From contig NZ_JAMZEA010000004.1 of assembly GCF_024172125.1 (NCBI RefSeq), positions 620,001-684,000 of the forward strand: a stretch of 64,000 nt of DNA, read 5' to 3'. The position numbers and the translations under genes are program-made. How positions within the stretch are numbered: the stretch's first letter is position 1; each line of letters starts with the position of its first letter. Below, piece after piece: positions 24,336 to 32,831 of the stretch. The DNA is from Actinomadura rupiterrae (lineage in GTDB: Bacteria; Actinomycetota; Actinomycetes; Streptosporangiales; Streptosporangiaceae). Below the pieces are notes generated by a model. It saw only the letters and a program-made list of their open reading frames with translations, was not told where the DNA came from and ran no database searches.

Positions 24336-24695
24336 TCAGTACGGATGGCGCGGGGGGCGCCATGCCGGGCGGCGCCCGGGGCTGCCGGAGGTGCCGACGA
24401 TGCGCAGGCCGCGGGCGGCGACCTTGCGGGCGTCCTCGAAGTAGTCGGCGAAGTTCATTGCCGCCTGGCGGGCGTGGATGGCGGCCTGGTCCAGGCCGTC
24501 GGTGGCGTGGTCGAACTGGGCCAGGATCGGTGCGGGCAGGCCGCGGTCGGCCAGGCCCTGGGTCCAGTCGGCCACCAGGTCGGACGCGACGGCCAGCAGG
24601 TCGCCGATGCCCAGGCAGGTGGCCAGGAACTCGCCGTCGCTGTCGGGGTCGTCGAACTCCACCAGGTAGGTCCGGCGGTTGCGGGGAGGCATCAC
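24336..24695 (-). CDS. Hypothetical AICE protein, paralogue of 24762 C-terminus
   Basis: 119 aa. The core DSDGEFLATCLGIGDLLAVASDLVADW...LDQAAIHARQAAMNFADYFEDARKVAARGLRIVG aligns along its length with the last 90 residues of the gene at 24762, so they are tandem paralogues. It is a predicted helical bundle. Function unknown. It lies directly upstream of traB on the minus strand and could be a TraB partner. Confidence 0.65.
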   Translation of the reverse strand: MMPPRNRRTYLVEFDDPDSDGEFLATCLGIGDLLAVASDLVADWTQGLADRGLPAPILAQFDHATDGLDQAAIHARQAAMNFADYFEDARKVAARGLRIVGTSGSPGRRPAWRPPRHPY

Positions 24696-24761
24696 GTGGG
24701 TCCTTTCGCAGGCAGATGGGGTAACGGCAGGCCGGAGCGGGCAGCGCGGGGACGGGAGGAC

Positions 24762-25832
24762 TCAGGCGGGGTCGTCGCCAGTGAACTCGATGCCGGCGTC
24801 GGCGACCTGGCGGGCCTCGGCGTACCAGACCTCGAACGCCATGGCTGCCATCGCGGCGTGGAAGGCGGCCTCCGCCAGTTCCTCGGCGGCCGCATACAGC
24901 GGGCCGGTGACGATCGGCGGGAGGTTGCGGATGGCGACCTGATCGGTCCAGTCCTCTACCGCGACGCCGATGCCGCGCAGGATCTGCATCAGCTCGTCGG
25001 CGGAGTCGAGGAACTCCACATCGGTGTCGGGCACCTCCAGCTGCAGCGGACCCAGGACCCGCATCCGGGTCTGCGCGCGCTGCGGTCGCCGGGCCGGGCG
25101 GTTGCCGCGGCGTCCGGTCGGGACCAGCCGCTGCGCCTCCCGCCGGGTCGCCGGACGATTCGCCGCCCCGCCCCCACCTCCGGCCTGGCCGGGGGAAGGT
25201 GGCGTCGGCCCGGGCGGCGTGGCGGGGGTGCCGCCGGGCGCGGCCGGGACCGGCCGGGACCCGTTCCGCCCGGTCCCCCGCCTAGGCGGGGTCGTGCCGA
25301 ACCGGGGACCGCGGTTGCCCGCAGGGGCGGACGGTGAGCCGTTCGGCCCACCGGGCGGCGTGGGTGACGCAGGCCCCGTAGGCGGTGGTCCCGGCGGTTG
25401 CGGTCCGGGCGGCTTGGGCGGTCCGGGCACGCCGGGGGTGCCGGGCGGGAAGATCACCGTGCCGTTCAGTGCGGGACCGGTGCTGCCCGAGCCGGAGGAG
25501 GTGGTGGGCTTGCGGCGACGGAAGAAGGTGGCGGCCCCGCCGTTGGCCTCGCGCTGCTGCCAGCGCGCCTCGGCCCACGGCTTGGCCTTCTTGCCCTTGG
25601 TCCAGGCCCCGCGCGCGCCCCTGCCGACCGCGCGACCGCCCAGGTCGGCGAGTGCCTCGGCGAGCATGGTCTCTTCGGTGGCCGGGGCACCGGCCGAGTT
25701 CCACGCCTTGACCAGCAGCGACTCGGTACGCGCCGGGCGGCGGGCCCGGCCGCCGTGGTGGGCGCGGTTCTTGCGGACGGCGTGCATGCCGCCGGCGAAC
25801 CCGCCCGCGCTCAGCAGCAACAGTTCGATCAT
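24762..25832 (-). CDS. Pro-rich linker protein with C-terminal helical domain
   Basis: 356 aa from ATG 25832, overlapping the upstream stop in ATGA. A short hydrophobic N-terminus (MIELLLLSAGGFAGGMHAV) is followed by a basic region, a long Pro/Gly linker (about 130-235), and a C-terminal helical domain paralogous to the gene at 24336. The layout suggests a membrane-tethered domain on a flexible arm. Role in transfer inferred only from position. Confidence 0.65.
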   Translation of the reverse strand: MIELLLLSAGGFAGGMHAVRKNRAHHGGRARRPARTESLLVKAWNSAGAPATEETMLAEALADLGGRAVGRGARGAWTKGKKAKPWAEARWQQREANGGAATFFRRRKPTTSSGSGSTGPALNGTVIFPPGTPGVPGPPKPPGPQPPGPPPTGPASPTPPGGPNGSPSAPAGNRGPRFGTTPPRRGTGRNGSRPVPAAPGGTPATPPGPTPPSPGQAGGGGGAANRPATRREAQRLVPTGRRGNRPARRPQRAQTRMRVLGPLQLEVPDTDVEFLDSADELMQILRGIGVAVEDWTDQVAIRNLPPIVTGPLYAAAEELAEAAFHAAMAAMAFEVWYAEARQVADAGIEFTGDDPA

Positions 25833-26137
25833 GACGCGCCTCCGTTCTGGGTCGGCTCGGACAAGACGGCCGGGGCGTGATGCTCGCCGCGGTGGTGGCG
25901 CAGGTCCGCGGCCACAACAGCCGTCCAGAGCGCGGCGTACAGCGGCCACTGGACGGCGGCGACGACCCACCAGGGGCAGCCGAAGGCGAGCTGGGCGCCG
26001 CCGGGCGCGCCCAGCAGGAACATCCACGCGCCCAGGCTCGGCCGGTTCTGCCAGGCCGTCCCGGCGACCTGCCGGACCGGTCCGGCTCGGCGGACGCTGG
26101 CCTCGGCGGCGGGCCGTTGGTTGCGTCGGGGGTTCAC
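25829..26137 (-). CDS. Small membrane protein
   Basis: 102 aa from GTG 26137, overlapping the previous stop (GTGA). Two hydrophobic segments: SLGAWMFLLGAPGGAQLAFG and WWVVAAVQWPLYAALWTAVVAAD. Part of a chain of coupled small membrane genes upstream of traB. Function unknown. Confidence 0.65.
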   Translation of the reverse strand: MNPRRNQRPAAEASVRRAGPVRQVAGTAWQNRPSLGAWMFLLGAPGGAQLAFGCPWWVVAAVQWPLYAALWTAVVAADLRHHRGEHHAPAVLSEPTQNGGAS

Positions 26138-26316
26138 CGCAGCCACCCGTCCATCGCGTTGGACAGCGAGTGCAGCGGGCCCAGCAGCGCGCGGCCGATG
26201 GAGGTGTTGGCGGCCAGCAGCCCCCACGAGATGAGCGACAGCATGATGATCCGCGAGGTGGTCTGGAAGTAGAACAGCATGACCAGCACGCCGCACAGGA
26301 TCAGGAACAACGTCAT
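26134..26316 (-). CDS. Small membrane protein (60 aa)
   Basis: Begins MTLFLILCGVLVMLFYF and continues with a second hydrophobic stretch (IIMLSLISWGLLAANTS), so two helices or one long hairpin. Its stop overlaps the GTG of the next gene. Resembles small Spd-type proteins of AICEs in size and character. Confidence 0.65.
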   Translation of the reverse strand: MTLFLILCGVLVMLFYFQTTSRIIMLSLISWGLLAANTSIGRALLGPLHSLSNAMDGWLR

Positions 26317-26399
26317 GGCGAACTCCTGGGAAGACAGCGGCCCGGCCGCATGGCGCAGCCGGGCCGAAAGCGAGGGAAGGCGGGGATGGATGAGGTGAG

Positions 26400-26918
26400 T
26401 CAGGGCGCGGGCTCGGGGTTGATGTCGGGGGCGTAGCGGTCGCCAAGCGCGCAGATCTGCCTGGCGGTCTGGTCACCGATCAGCGGTTCCAGAGGCTCGT
26501 ACAGCTCGGCGATCAGGTCGTACCGCTCGGCCGGGTCGGTCGTAGCGGCGAGCTGGTCCAGGACCTCACCGATCCACACCTCGACGAACGGCGCGGCGAC
26601 CAGGGCGCGGCGCCGACCGGTGGCCGCGGCCGTCTCGGTGGCGGCCAGAGCGGAGATCAGCACCGCTTCGTCGTGCAGCGCCGCTGCCAGGGCGCGCGGC
26701 TGGGCGTCGCTGGTGGTCTGCGGCCCGTAGGCGGCCTCGATGGTCTCGGCCTGCACCGCGCGCTGCACCGCCAGGTCGTACAGCAGCTCCGCGCGCGTCG
26801 CGGCGGGCAGCCGTCCGTGCAGCTGCCCGATCAGCGCGTCAGCGGCCAGGTCCGCCTCGGAGTACCGGACGGCCGCCCGCTGGGCGTCGGGGGTGCGGAC
26901 GGCGGTGGTGAGGCTCAT
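26400..26918 (-). CDS. Hypothetical helical protein
   Basis: 172 aa from ATG 26918, in an ATGA overlap with the upstream gene. Helical and Ala-rich with SEADLAADALIGQLHGRLP and LDQLAATTDPAERYDLIAELYEPLEPLIG. No family recognised. Lies in the transfer operon between a zinc/HTH protein and the small membrane proteins. Confidence 0.6.
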   Translation of the reverse strand: MSLTTAVRTPDAQRAAVRYSEADLAADALIGQLHGRLPAATRAELLYDLAVQRAVQAETIEAAYGPQTTSDAQPRALAAALHDEAVLISALAATETAAATGRRRALVAAPFVEVWIGEVLDQLAATTDPAERYDLIAELYEPLEPLIGDQTARQICALGDRYAPDINPEPAP

Positions 26919-27472
26919 GGTGATCCCTTCGGGGAGGTTCGGGTGCGGCGGTGGTGCGGGCGGGCGGGTTCCCACAGGTAGGTGCTGCTGGGGTGGATGC
27001 CGATGTACCGGGCGGCGGCGGCACGGGACAGGCCGTCGGCGCGCGCCTGCAGGTAGCGGGCCTGGGTGTCGGCGTGGTCCTGGCACCAGCGCCGCCAGTG
27101 GGTGGCCTCGCCCGTGCAGCCGGGGTGGCCGCACTGGCCGGGCGGTACGGGCGGTTCCTTGAGGTAGCGGCGGACGGTGCGGGCGGCGATGCCGACGCGC
27201 GCGGCGGCCTCCTCCAGCGACAGGCCGCTTGCGATCAGCCAGGCGCAGTCCTCGCGGGCCGCGGCGGACCGGGCCGGGCCGTTGCGCGGGTCGGGCGGTC
27301 CGGCGTCGGCGGGGCGTCCAGCGCGGTACCAGCGGCTGTAGCAGGCGCTGCACCAGCCGCGGGTCGGACCCTGCCAGCACGGCCGACCGCAGTTGTCACA
27401 CGGGTAGGGGTCCGGACCCCCGCCCCCGGTTCCCTGCGCCTGCTCCGGGACGGTCCGGTCAGGCGTGGTCAT
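26915..27472 (-). CDS. Zinc-ribbon and HTH protein
   Basis: 185 aa. It has an N-terminal four-cysteine ribbon (CDNCGRPCWQG...WCSACYSRWYR), a central HTH (LIASGLSLEEAAARVGIAARTVRRYLKE), a second Cys/His cluster (CGHPGCTGEATHWRRWCQDH) and a further HTH-like segment (LSRAAAARYIGIHPSSTYLWE). A DNA-binding regulator or replication/transfer accessory is likely. It overlaps its neighbours at both ends. Confidence 0.65.
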   Translation of the reverse strand: MTTPDRTVPEQAQGTGGGGPDPYPCDNCGRPCWQGPTRGWCSACYSRWYRAGRPADAGPPDPRNGPARSAAAREDCAWLIASGLSLEEAAARVGIAARTVRRYLKEPPVPPGQCGHPGCTGEATHWRRWCQDHADTQARYLQARADGLSRAAAARYIGIHPSSTYLWEPARPHHRRTRTSPKGSP

Positions 27473-27770
27473 CGGTGTGCGGCCGGTCGGCCGGGTCCTG
27501 GACGTCGGCGGGGGTGCGGCGCCGGTCGATCTGGGCGAGGGTCCAGCCGAACGCGCCGATCCCGACGGCCAGCGACAGCACGATCGCGGGACCGGTGCTC
27601 ATCATCAGCAGCCCGGTGGCCAGCAGCCACAGGGCGCCTGCGGCGATCCCGGCGAGCATGAACGCATCCAGCGCGCCCAGCCGGGTCAGGATCCGGTCCA
27701 TCCGGCGGCCTGCGGCCGGTGCGGTCTCGGAGGTGGGGTTCGGGGTGGTGGACAAGGACTTGGACGACAC
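27459..27770 (-). CDS. Two-helix membrane protein
   Basis: 103 aa. Two hydrophobic helices (AFMLAGIAAGALWLLATGLLM and AIVLSLAVGIGAFGWTLAQI) with charged ends. It overlaps the next gene by 14 bp. Function unknown; one of a series of small membrane proteins in this operon. Confidence 0.65.
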   Translation of the reverse strand: MSSKSLSTTPNPTSETAPAAGRRMDRILTRLGALDAFMLAGIAAGALWLLATGLLMMSTGPAIVLSLAVGIGAFGWTLAQIDRRRTPADVQDPADRPHTDDHA

Positions 27771-27804
27771 GAGATGCCTCCTTGATCGGTGACGGAACGG
27801 CGGG

Positions 27805-29499
27805 TCATCCGGCGGGTGGCTCGGAGGTGGCGGGGACCGAGTGCAGGGCGGGTCGGCGGATCTGCTGGGTGAGCGCGGTGGCGCGGGCCTTGCGGATGTG
27901 CAGGGCGCGGGCGAGTTTCTCGGCGGGGATGTGCCGGCCGTGCTGGTCCTGGTAGGCCAGGTCGGCAGCGCGGGCCTGCTCCAGCAGCTCGTCCTCGCTC
28001 GGCTCGGCCTGGCGCTCCGGCTTGGCGGTGCCTCGGGATCGGCGAGGCTGCCGACGTGCGCGTTGCGGCCGAGGTTCGGCCGACGGCTCGGCCGTGTCCT
28101 GGACGGTTGGGGCGTCGGGCGGGTCCGGCGTCCCGATCGACGGTGCGGCCGGACCTTCGGCGGGCGCGGCTTCGGCGGATTCTGCGGCTGGCGGGCCGGA
28201 CCGGTCCGCGCCCGGCGTCTGGTCGGTCGGGATGGCGGTCCGGTCGGTGTCGTCTGGCGCGGGTCCGGGAACCGGGTCCGGGGCGTGCACAGCCGGAGCG
28301 GTCCCGTTGACAGCGGTCCCGTTGACAGCGGGGCCGGATTCGGGCTCGGGGCGGGACCCGGTCCGCATGGGGACGGTCAGCGGCGGCGGGACCTGTTGGG
28401 CGGTCCCGTTCACCGGTCGGTCCGGGACCTGTTCCGGCGCCACCGGTACCTGGATGCCGTTCTTGGGTCGCGGTGGCGGGGGCAGGTGGCGGGTGATGTC
28501 GCCGGGTTCGAGTTGCACGCCGCGGCGGGTGAGGAAGTCCTGCACGCGCGCGGCGTCGTAGCCGAGCGCCACCAGCTCGCCATCACTGAGCGGCGGCTTG
28601 TCCGGCGCGTCTGGCGGGGCGGGCAGCGCCCGGGCCTGCGAGGTCTGGGAGTCGGGGAGCTGCCAGGGGGACGTGGGCGTCAGGTCGGCGAGTTCGGCGG
28701 AGTGGTACAGGGCGGTCAGGTGCGCCAGCAGCGCCTGCTGCCGGGCGGGGTCGACCGACAGCCGGGCGTGTTCGACCGCGGCGTCCATCGCCCGGTCCAG
28801 CCGATTCTGCGCCCGGACCAGCCGACGCGATCCGGCTTCGATGCCGGCCGCGCGGAGCGTGCGCAGGTGTTTGGCGGCGCGGGCGACGCGGGTGAGGCGG
28901 CGATGCGCGTCGACTTCGGCGGCGGTGCGGTCGACCGGTTCGGCCAGACCGAGCCGGATCAAGATCCGGTCCAGGTGGAGCTTGGAGTGGACGGTGCGGG
29001 AGGTGCCGGTCTTGCGGCGCCGTTCGGCGGCCAGACCCCGCTCCCACAGCCAGGCCGCGGCCAGCGGCACCATCATGCGGAAGATCCCGGCGCGGATGCT
29101 GTCGGCGTCGAGCGTGGACAGCAGCGCCGACAAGGCGGTGAAGCCCCACATCGCCGCGCCGTCCACCCCGGCCGAGTGGTCGGCGTTGTCGCGGACGGCG
29201 CGGCGGGCCCGCAGCGCCGAGGCGATGGTGGCGACCTCTGCGAAGGAGAACAGCAGCACCCGCGCCCAGGCGGGCAGGTGCAGCACGTCGCGGAAGAACG
29301 CCCACATGCCGGAGGCGGCCAGGCTGGTGGCCAGCGTTGCGGCGACCACCGTCAGCACCTCCTCGGCCTGGCATCCGGCCAGGAGTTTGCGGGCGGCGCG
29401 GGTCAGGCACCACAGCGCGAACGCGACGCCGGCGGCACCGGCGGAGGCGGCCACCACGATCTGGGCGGGGTGCTGGGAGAGGTACGCAGGAAGGTTCAT
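27805..29499 (-). CDS. SpdB/DUF2637-like membrane protein
   Basis: 564 aa from ATG 29499. The N-terminal 135 residues hold four to five membrane helices of DUF2637 type (PAQIVVAASAGAAGVAFALWC, VLTVVAATLATSLAASGMW, WARVLLFSFAEVATI..). A basic cytoplasmic region follows, then a long Pro-rich disordered tail with VNGTAVNGTA repeats and a C-terminal HTH-like end (LARALHIRKARATALTQQI). AICE proteins of this type help spread the element within the recipient mycelium. Confidence 0.75.
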   Translation of the reverse strand: MNLPAYLSQHPAQIVVAASAGAAGVAFALWCLTRAARKLLAGCQAEEVLTVVAATLATSLAASGMWAFFRDVLHLPAWARVLLFSFAEVATIASALRARRAVRDNADHSAGVDGAAMWGFTALSALLSTLDADSIRAGIFRMMVPLAAAWLWERGLAAERRRKTGTSRTVHSKLHLDRILIRLGLAEPVDRTAAEVDAHRRLTRVARAAKHLRTLRAAGIEAGSRRLVRAQNRLDRAMDAAVEHARLSVDPARQQALLAHLTALYHSAELADLTPTSPWQLPDSQTSQARALPAPPDAPDKPPLSDGELVALGYDAARVQDFLTRRGVQLEPGDITRHLPPPPRPKNGIQVPVAPEQVPDRPVNGTAQQVPPPLTVPMRTGSRPEPESGPAVNGTAVNGTAPAVHAPDPVPGPAPDDTDRTAIPTDQTPGADRSGPPAAESAEAAPAEGPAAPSIGTPDPPDAPTVQDTAEPSAEPRPQRARRQPRRSRGTAKPERQAEPSEDELLEQARAADLAYQDQHGRHIPAEKLARALHIRKARATALTQQIRRPALHSVPATSEPPAG

Positions 29500-29615
29500 G
29501 GATGCCTCCTTGGTGCGGGGACGCCGACCGCCTGTGCCGGGGCCGAATGCGCGGATCCGGCCAGGCGGGGACGAGCCCTGGCCGCCGTGGGTGCGGGCCG
29601 GGGCAGGGGAAGGGC

Positions 29616-29911
29616 TCAGTCGTCGGCGGCGGTGAGCTTCTTGGTCTGGGCGTCCAGCAGTTGCGGGTCGGGGATGTGTTTGAGTCCGCAGAAGCACTCA
29701 AGCCAGCGCTTGCGGCACACGTTGTCGCCCAGGACGGCGGGCTTGACCGATTCGGCGTTGACGCGCTCGGCCATGCCGGAGTGGTTGCTGTTGGTGTCGT
29801 GGAAGCTGACGAAGTACCAGTCGGCTCCCCTCCGCGGTCGTGACTGACGACCTGGCCGAGCGAGCCGCCCGCCGACAGCACCCAGGTGCGGGCCGGGATC
29901 AGGTTGTTCAT
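29616..29911 (-). pseudogene. Small AICE gene disrupted by one missing base
   Basis: ATG 29911 reads MNNLIPARTWVLSAGGSL...HDRGG, then a different frame continues with ADWYFVSFHDTNSNHSGM, KPAVLGDNVCRKRWLECFCG and a natural stop at 29616-29618. The total of 296 bases is one short of 99 codons. The break is at a run of four Gs (about 29827-29830), so a homopolymer sequencing error is possible. Intact product would be about 98 aa with three cysteines. Function unknown. Confidence 0.65.
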
Positions 29912-29933
29912 GGTCTGGTCCCTTCTTGCGCGG

Positions 29934-31145
29934 TCAGCTGGTCACGCGGACCGGCATGAGCAGGTGCCGGTGCTCGCCTGGTCCGGGGGCGCCGCTGGCG
30001 GGCAGGGTCTCGACGCCGGCGTCGGCGGGCGCGGGCACCATCACCGCGGGCTTGACGGAGTCGGTGGTGTGCAGGCACATCCGCTCGCCGGGAACAGTGA
30101 TCAACGCGTCCAGCAGGTAGTCGGGGTTGAAGGCGATGGTTAGCGGCTTGGTTGCGGTGACCAGGGCGGGCAGGGTTTCGCGGGCGGCGGCGGCGTCGCC
30201 GTGCCCGGCCTGCAGCTCGATCTCCCCCTCCGCATCGCCGCCGCCGGGGGTGCAGGTGAGCCGGACGGGGGTGTTGCGTTCGGCGACGGTCGCGACGCGC
30301 CGGACGGCGGCGGCCAGCTCGCCGGTGTCGGCAAGGGTGGAGGCGGTGAAGGTGGCGGGCAGGATCTTGCGCCACTTGACGAAGTTGTCCTCCAGGACCC
30401 GGGTGTGCAGGGTGCGGGTCCCGGCGGTGATCGACAGCCCCGTCACCACGGTGCCGTTGTCGGTGGCGTGGCGGCTGATGGCGAGGGTGATGTGCTCGAT
30501 GCTCCGGTCGATGCCCTTGGCCAGGTTCGCCAGGGTGGCGGCCGGGGCCACCAGGGCGTACTCACCGGAGTCGTCGGTGTCGTCGGTGCTGCCGGCGGGT
30601 TCCCAGGTGCGGGCGGCGGCGGCCAGCCGGTACCGGTCGGTCGCTGCGAACGCGATCTGGTCTCCGGTGAACTCCATGCGCAGGCCGGTCAGCATCGGCA
30701 CCGTGGAGTCGTGTCCGGCGGCGATCGCGGTCTGGGTGATGGCGCTGGTGAACGCCTCGGCGCTCATGCGTCCGGCCTCGTCTGGCGGTTGGGGCGGGTC
30801 GGGGTAGTCGTCGAGCGGGAGGGTCTGCAGGGTGAAGGTGGAGCGCGGCCCGGTGAGGATGCAGGTGGCGTCCTCCACGACGATCTGCAGTGGCCCGGTG
30901 GGCAGTTGCCGGGTGATGTCGGCCAGCAGCCGCCCGGGCAGCAGCACCGTGCCGTCCTGGGCGACGTCGGCGTCCAGCACCGCGCGGGAGGTGACCTCCC
31001 AGTCGCGCCCGACCGCCTGCACGGTGTCGCCGCTGGCGGTGAGTTTGATCCCGGCCATTACCGGCACCGGCGGGTGCGAGGGCAGGTTCCGGGTGATCCA
31101 GCCGAGGGTGTCGGCGAAGGTCTTGGTGTCGAGGGTGAGTTTCAC
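29934..31145 (-). CDS. DNA polymerase III beta subunit (sliding clamp) homologue
   Basis: 403 aa, slightly longer than chromosomal DnaN (about 370-380). The three clamp domains are recognisable: MAGIKLTASGDTVQAVGRDWEVTSRA, then LTGLRMEFTGDQIAFAATDRYRLA, then TIAFNPDYLLDAL...PAVMVP and the near-C-terminal HLLMPVR, which matches the YLLMPVR of DnaN. It would encircle DNA and tether a polymerase. It is a second clamp carried by the element, next to the spd and transfer genes rather than next to the prim-pol. It is divergent enough from housekeeping DnaN to be element-specific. Confidence 0.85.
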   Translation of the reverse strand: MKLTLDTKTFADTLGWITRNLPSHPPVPVMAGIKLTASGDTVQAVGRDWEVTSRAVLDADVAQDGTVLLPGRLLADITRQLPTGPLQIVVEDATCILTGPRSTFTLQTLPLDDYPDPPQPPDEAGRMSAEAFTSAITQTAIAAGHDSTVPMLTGLRMEFTGDQIAFAATDRYRLAAAARTWEPAGSTDDTDDSGEYALVAPAATLANLAKGIDRSIEHITLAISRHATDNGTVVTGLSITAGTRTLHTRVLEDNFVKWRKILPATFTASTLADTGELAAAVRRVATVAERNTPVRLTCTPGGGDAEGEIELQAGHGDAAAARETLPALVTATKPLTIAFNPDYLLDALITVPGERMCLHTTDSVKPAVMVPAPADAGVETLPASGAPGPGEHRHLLMPVRVTS

Positions 31146-31152
31146 CTGGTCA

Positions 31153-31335
31153 TCACTCCTCGGCGTCGACCAGGTCGGGGTGGATGTAGTCCCACAAGGC
31201 GGCGTTGAGCCGCTCGCGGTCGCTGTCGAGGTAGGCCGCGACGCCGTGCAGCTGCAGCACCTGGTGCACGTCGGCGGCCAGGCGCTCGAACGCGCGGTCG
31301 GGCATCGCCAGCGCGGGCTGGACGATCTGGTTCAC
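31153..31335 (-). CDS. Small hypothetical protein (60 aa)
   Basis: GTG 31335 has GGGAG 6 nt upstream; GTG 31338 is also possible. The product is helical: LAMPDRAFERLAADVHQVLQLHG and LDSDRERLNAALWDYIHPDL. It lies 7 bp upstream of the clamp gene, so it is probably co-translated with it and may be a partner. Confidence 0.6.
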   Translation of the reverse strand: MNQIVQPALAMPDRAFERLAADVHQVLQLHGVAAYLDSDRERLNAALWDYIHPDLVDAEE

Positions 31336-31363
31336 CACGGGCTCCCTTCTGCGTGAAGGAGGG

Positions 31364-31401
31364 CGGCCCGTCGCCTCACCGGGTGGAGAGGTGACGGGCC
31401 G
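31364..31401. terminator. Hairpin between operon segments
   Basis: CGGCCCGTC-g-CCTC pairs with GAGG-t-GACGGGCCG. There is no T-run, so attenuation or mRNA stability is as likely as termination. Confidence 0.35.
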
Positions 31402-31427
31402 CGGAGGGGTTGATGGAGTCGGGCAGG

Positions 31428-32045
31428 TCAGGGGGTGCGGGGCGGGATCGGCTGCAGGTCGGACAGGCGCACCCAATGGGCGCTGTGGCCGTCCTGGCGG
31501 ATCAGCACCCACGGCTGGTCGCAGAGCGGGGAGTCGACCCAGCCCTCGATTACAACGGCCGGTTGAGCAGCCTCGGCCGGGTAGCGCAGGCAGGCGTAGG
31601 AGCCGGGCGCGTACCAGCGGCGGACCGGCCACCACGCCCACCCGCGCCGGGTGAACCGGTAGTAGGCGGTGAACCGCTCGATCAGGCCGCGGAACAGGCA
31701 GGAAAGGCCCACGATCGCCGCGACGATCAGGAAGCCGTGCACGGCGGCCGGGACGGCCAGCACCGGCAGGTGCCGCAGTGGGTGCAGGCTGGTCAGGGCC
31801 GGGATGGTGATCCCGGCGCCGATGGCGAAGAACACCGCGGCGATGCCCAGCCGGACCCGGCGCCGGTGCCGCTCGGCCTCCTGCAGCTCGGCGATGTCCA
31901 AAGCGCTGCGCCACGCGGTCGCCAGCGGCCCGAGACCGTCGGCGGGCCGCGACGGCGGCGGCTGGGAGATGGCGGCCGGGCCGGGCGCGGTGCGCTCGGG
32001 TGACCGATCGGGCGGCGACGCGGGCGTGCGGTTGAAGCGGGCCAT
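31428..32045 (-). CDS. Two-helix membrane protein
   Basis: About 205 aa from ATG 32045; ATG 32060 in frame is possible. Pro-rich N-terminus, two helices (LGIAAVFFAIGAGITIPALTS and VPAAVHGFLIVAAIVGLSCLF), then a soluble C-terminal part (GSYACLRYPAEAAQPAVVIEGWVDSPLC...). Function unknown. Confidence 0.65.
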   Translation of the reverse strand: MARFNRTPASPPDRSPERTAPGPAAISQPPPSRPADGLGPLATAWRSALDIAELQEAERHRRRVRLGIAAVFFAIGAGITIPALTSLHPLRHLPVLAVPAAVHGFLIVAAIVGLSCLFRGLIERFTAYYRFTRRGWAWWPVRRWYAPGSYACLRYPAEAAQPAVVIEGWVDSPLCDQPWVLIRQDGHSAHWVRLSDLQPIPPRTP

Positions 32046-32075
32046 CAGACCTCCGAACAAAGGGAACGACGAACA

Positions 32076-32100
32076 GCCCCCGGTCCGGAGGGCCGGGGGC
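32076..32100. terminator. GC-rich hairpin downstream of 32122 gene
   Basis: GCCCCCGGtCC (32076-32086) pairs with GGcCGGGGGC (32091-32100). On the minus strand it is followed by TGTTCGTCGTT. Possible partial terminator. Confidence 0.45.
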
Positions 32101-32121
32101 GTGCAGGGGCAGTCGGGTGGG

Positions 32122-32826
32122 TTACGGCTGGGCGGGGTTCAGGCGGGTGATGGTGGTGCCGGTCTGGCGGGCGGCGACGGCGTGGCCGCTGCAGACCCGG
32201 CGGATCGTGCCGGTGGCGTCGGTGACCTGGTGGGTGACCGGCTCGGGGCAGGGGGTGTCCCACCGGTCATAGGGCCACCAGTACGGGCAGCCGGGCGTCT
32301 GGCACCAGGTTTCGCCGCCGGAGGTGCAGATGGTCGCGCCGTGGATGGGGCAGGCGGGCCGGTCCATGCGGCAGGCGTCGGCGGGGACGCTGCTGATGCG
32401 TTGCAGCAGCCGGAGGGTGCGCAGCAGCCGGGTGGAGATCTCGCGGGAGGTGGCGGCGGCTTCGGCCACCCACCAGCCCGCTTGCTGGTTGCGGTCGGTC
32501 GCCCTCTTCAGCGCCGCGGCCAGGTCGCGCAGGTCGCCGGTGAGGCTCAGGGCGTACTGGCGCAGGTCGCGCAGGTGCTGTTCGGTGGATGCGGCTGGGG
32601 GCCAGGTCGTGGAGGCATCCCCGGTTCGCCAGAGCGCGGTGACGCCCAGCAGGTGCCGGGCGGTGTCCATCGCCTCCTGCCGGGCCATGTGCAGGTCGGT
32701 GTCGGCGTTGCGGGTGTGCTCATCGGGCGCGTCGTCCAGCACGAGCGCGGCGGCGTCCAGGGCGGCGGCCAACTTCAAGGCCCGGTCCGCCAGCTGCTGG
32801 ACCTGGTGCTGGTGGGATTCGGTCAT
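32122..32826 (-). CDS. Helical protein with C-terminal zinc-ribbon-like Cys cluster
   Basis: 234 aa from ATG 32826. The N-terminal half is helical (QVQQLADRALKLAAALDAAAL..., LRDLRQYALSLTGDLRDLAAALKRA). The C-terminus has C-x-x-HG...C...WCQTPGCPYWW...CPEPVTH...CSGH, likely zinc-binding. Function unknown. Confidence 0.6.
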   Translation of the reverse strand: MTESHQHQVQQLADRALKLAAALDAAALVLDDAPDEHTRNADTDLHMARQEAMDTARHLLGVTALWRTGDASTTWPPAASTEQHLRDLRQYALSLTGDLRDLAAALKRATDRNQQAGWWVAEAAATSREISTRLLRTLRLLQRISSVPADACRMDRPACPIHGATICTSGGETWCQTPGCPYWWPYDRWDTPCPEPVTHQVTDATGTIRRVCSGHAVAARQTGTTITRLNPAQP

Positions 32827-32831
32827 GGTGG

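Noticed and set aside
27841..29847. 668-codon plus-strand frame opposite the Spd-like gene
   Set aside because: Shadow of the minus-strand DUF2637 gene; low-complexity composition.
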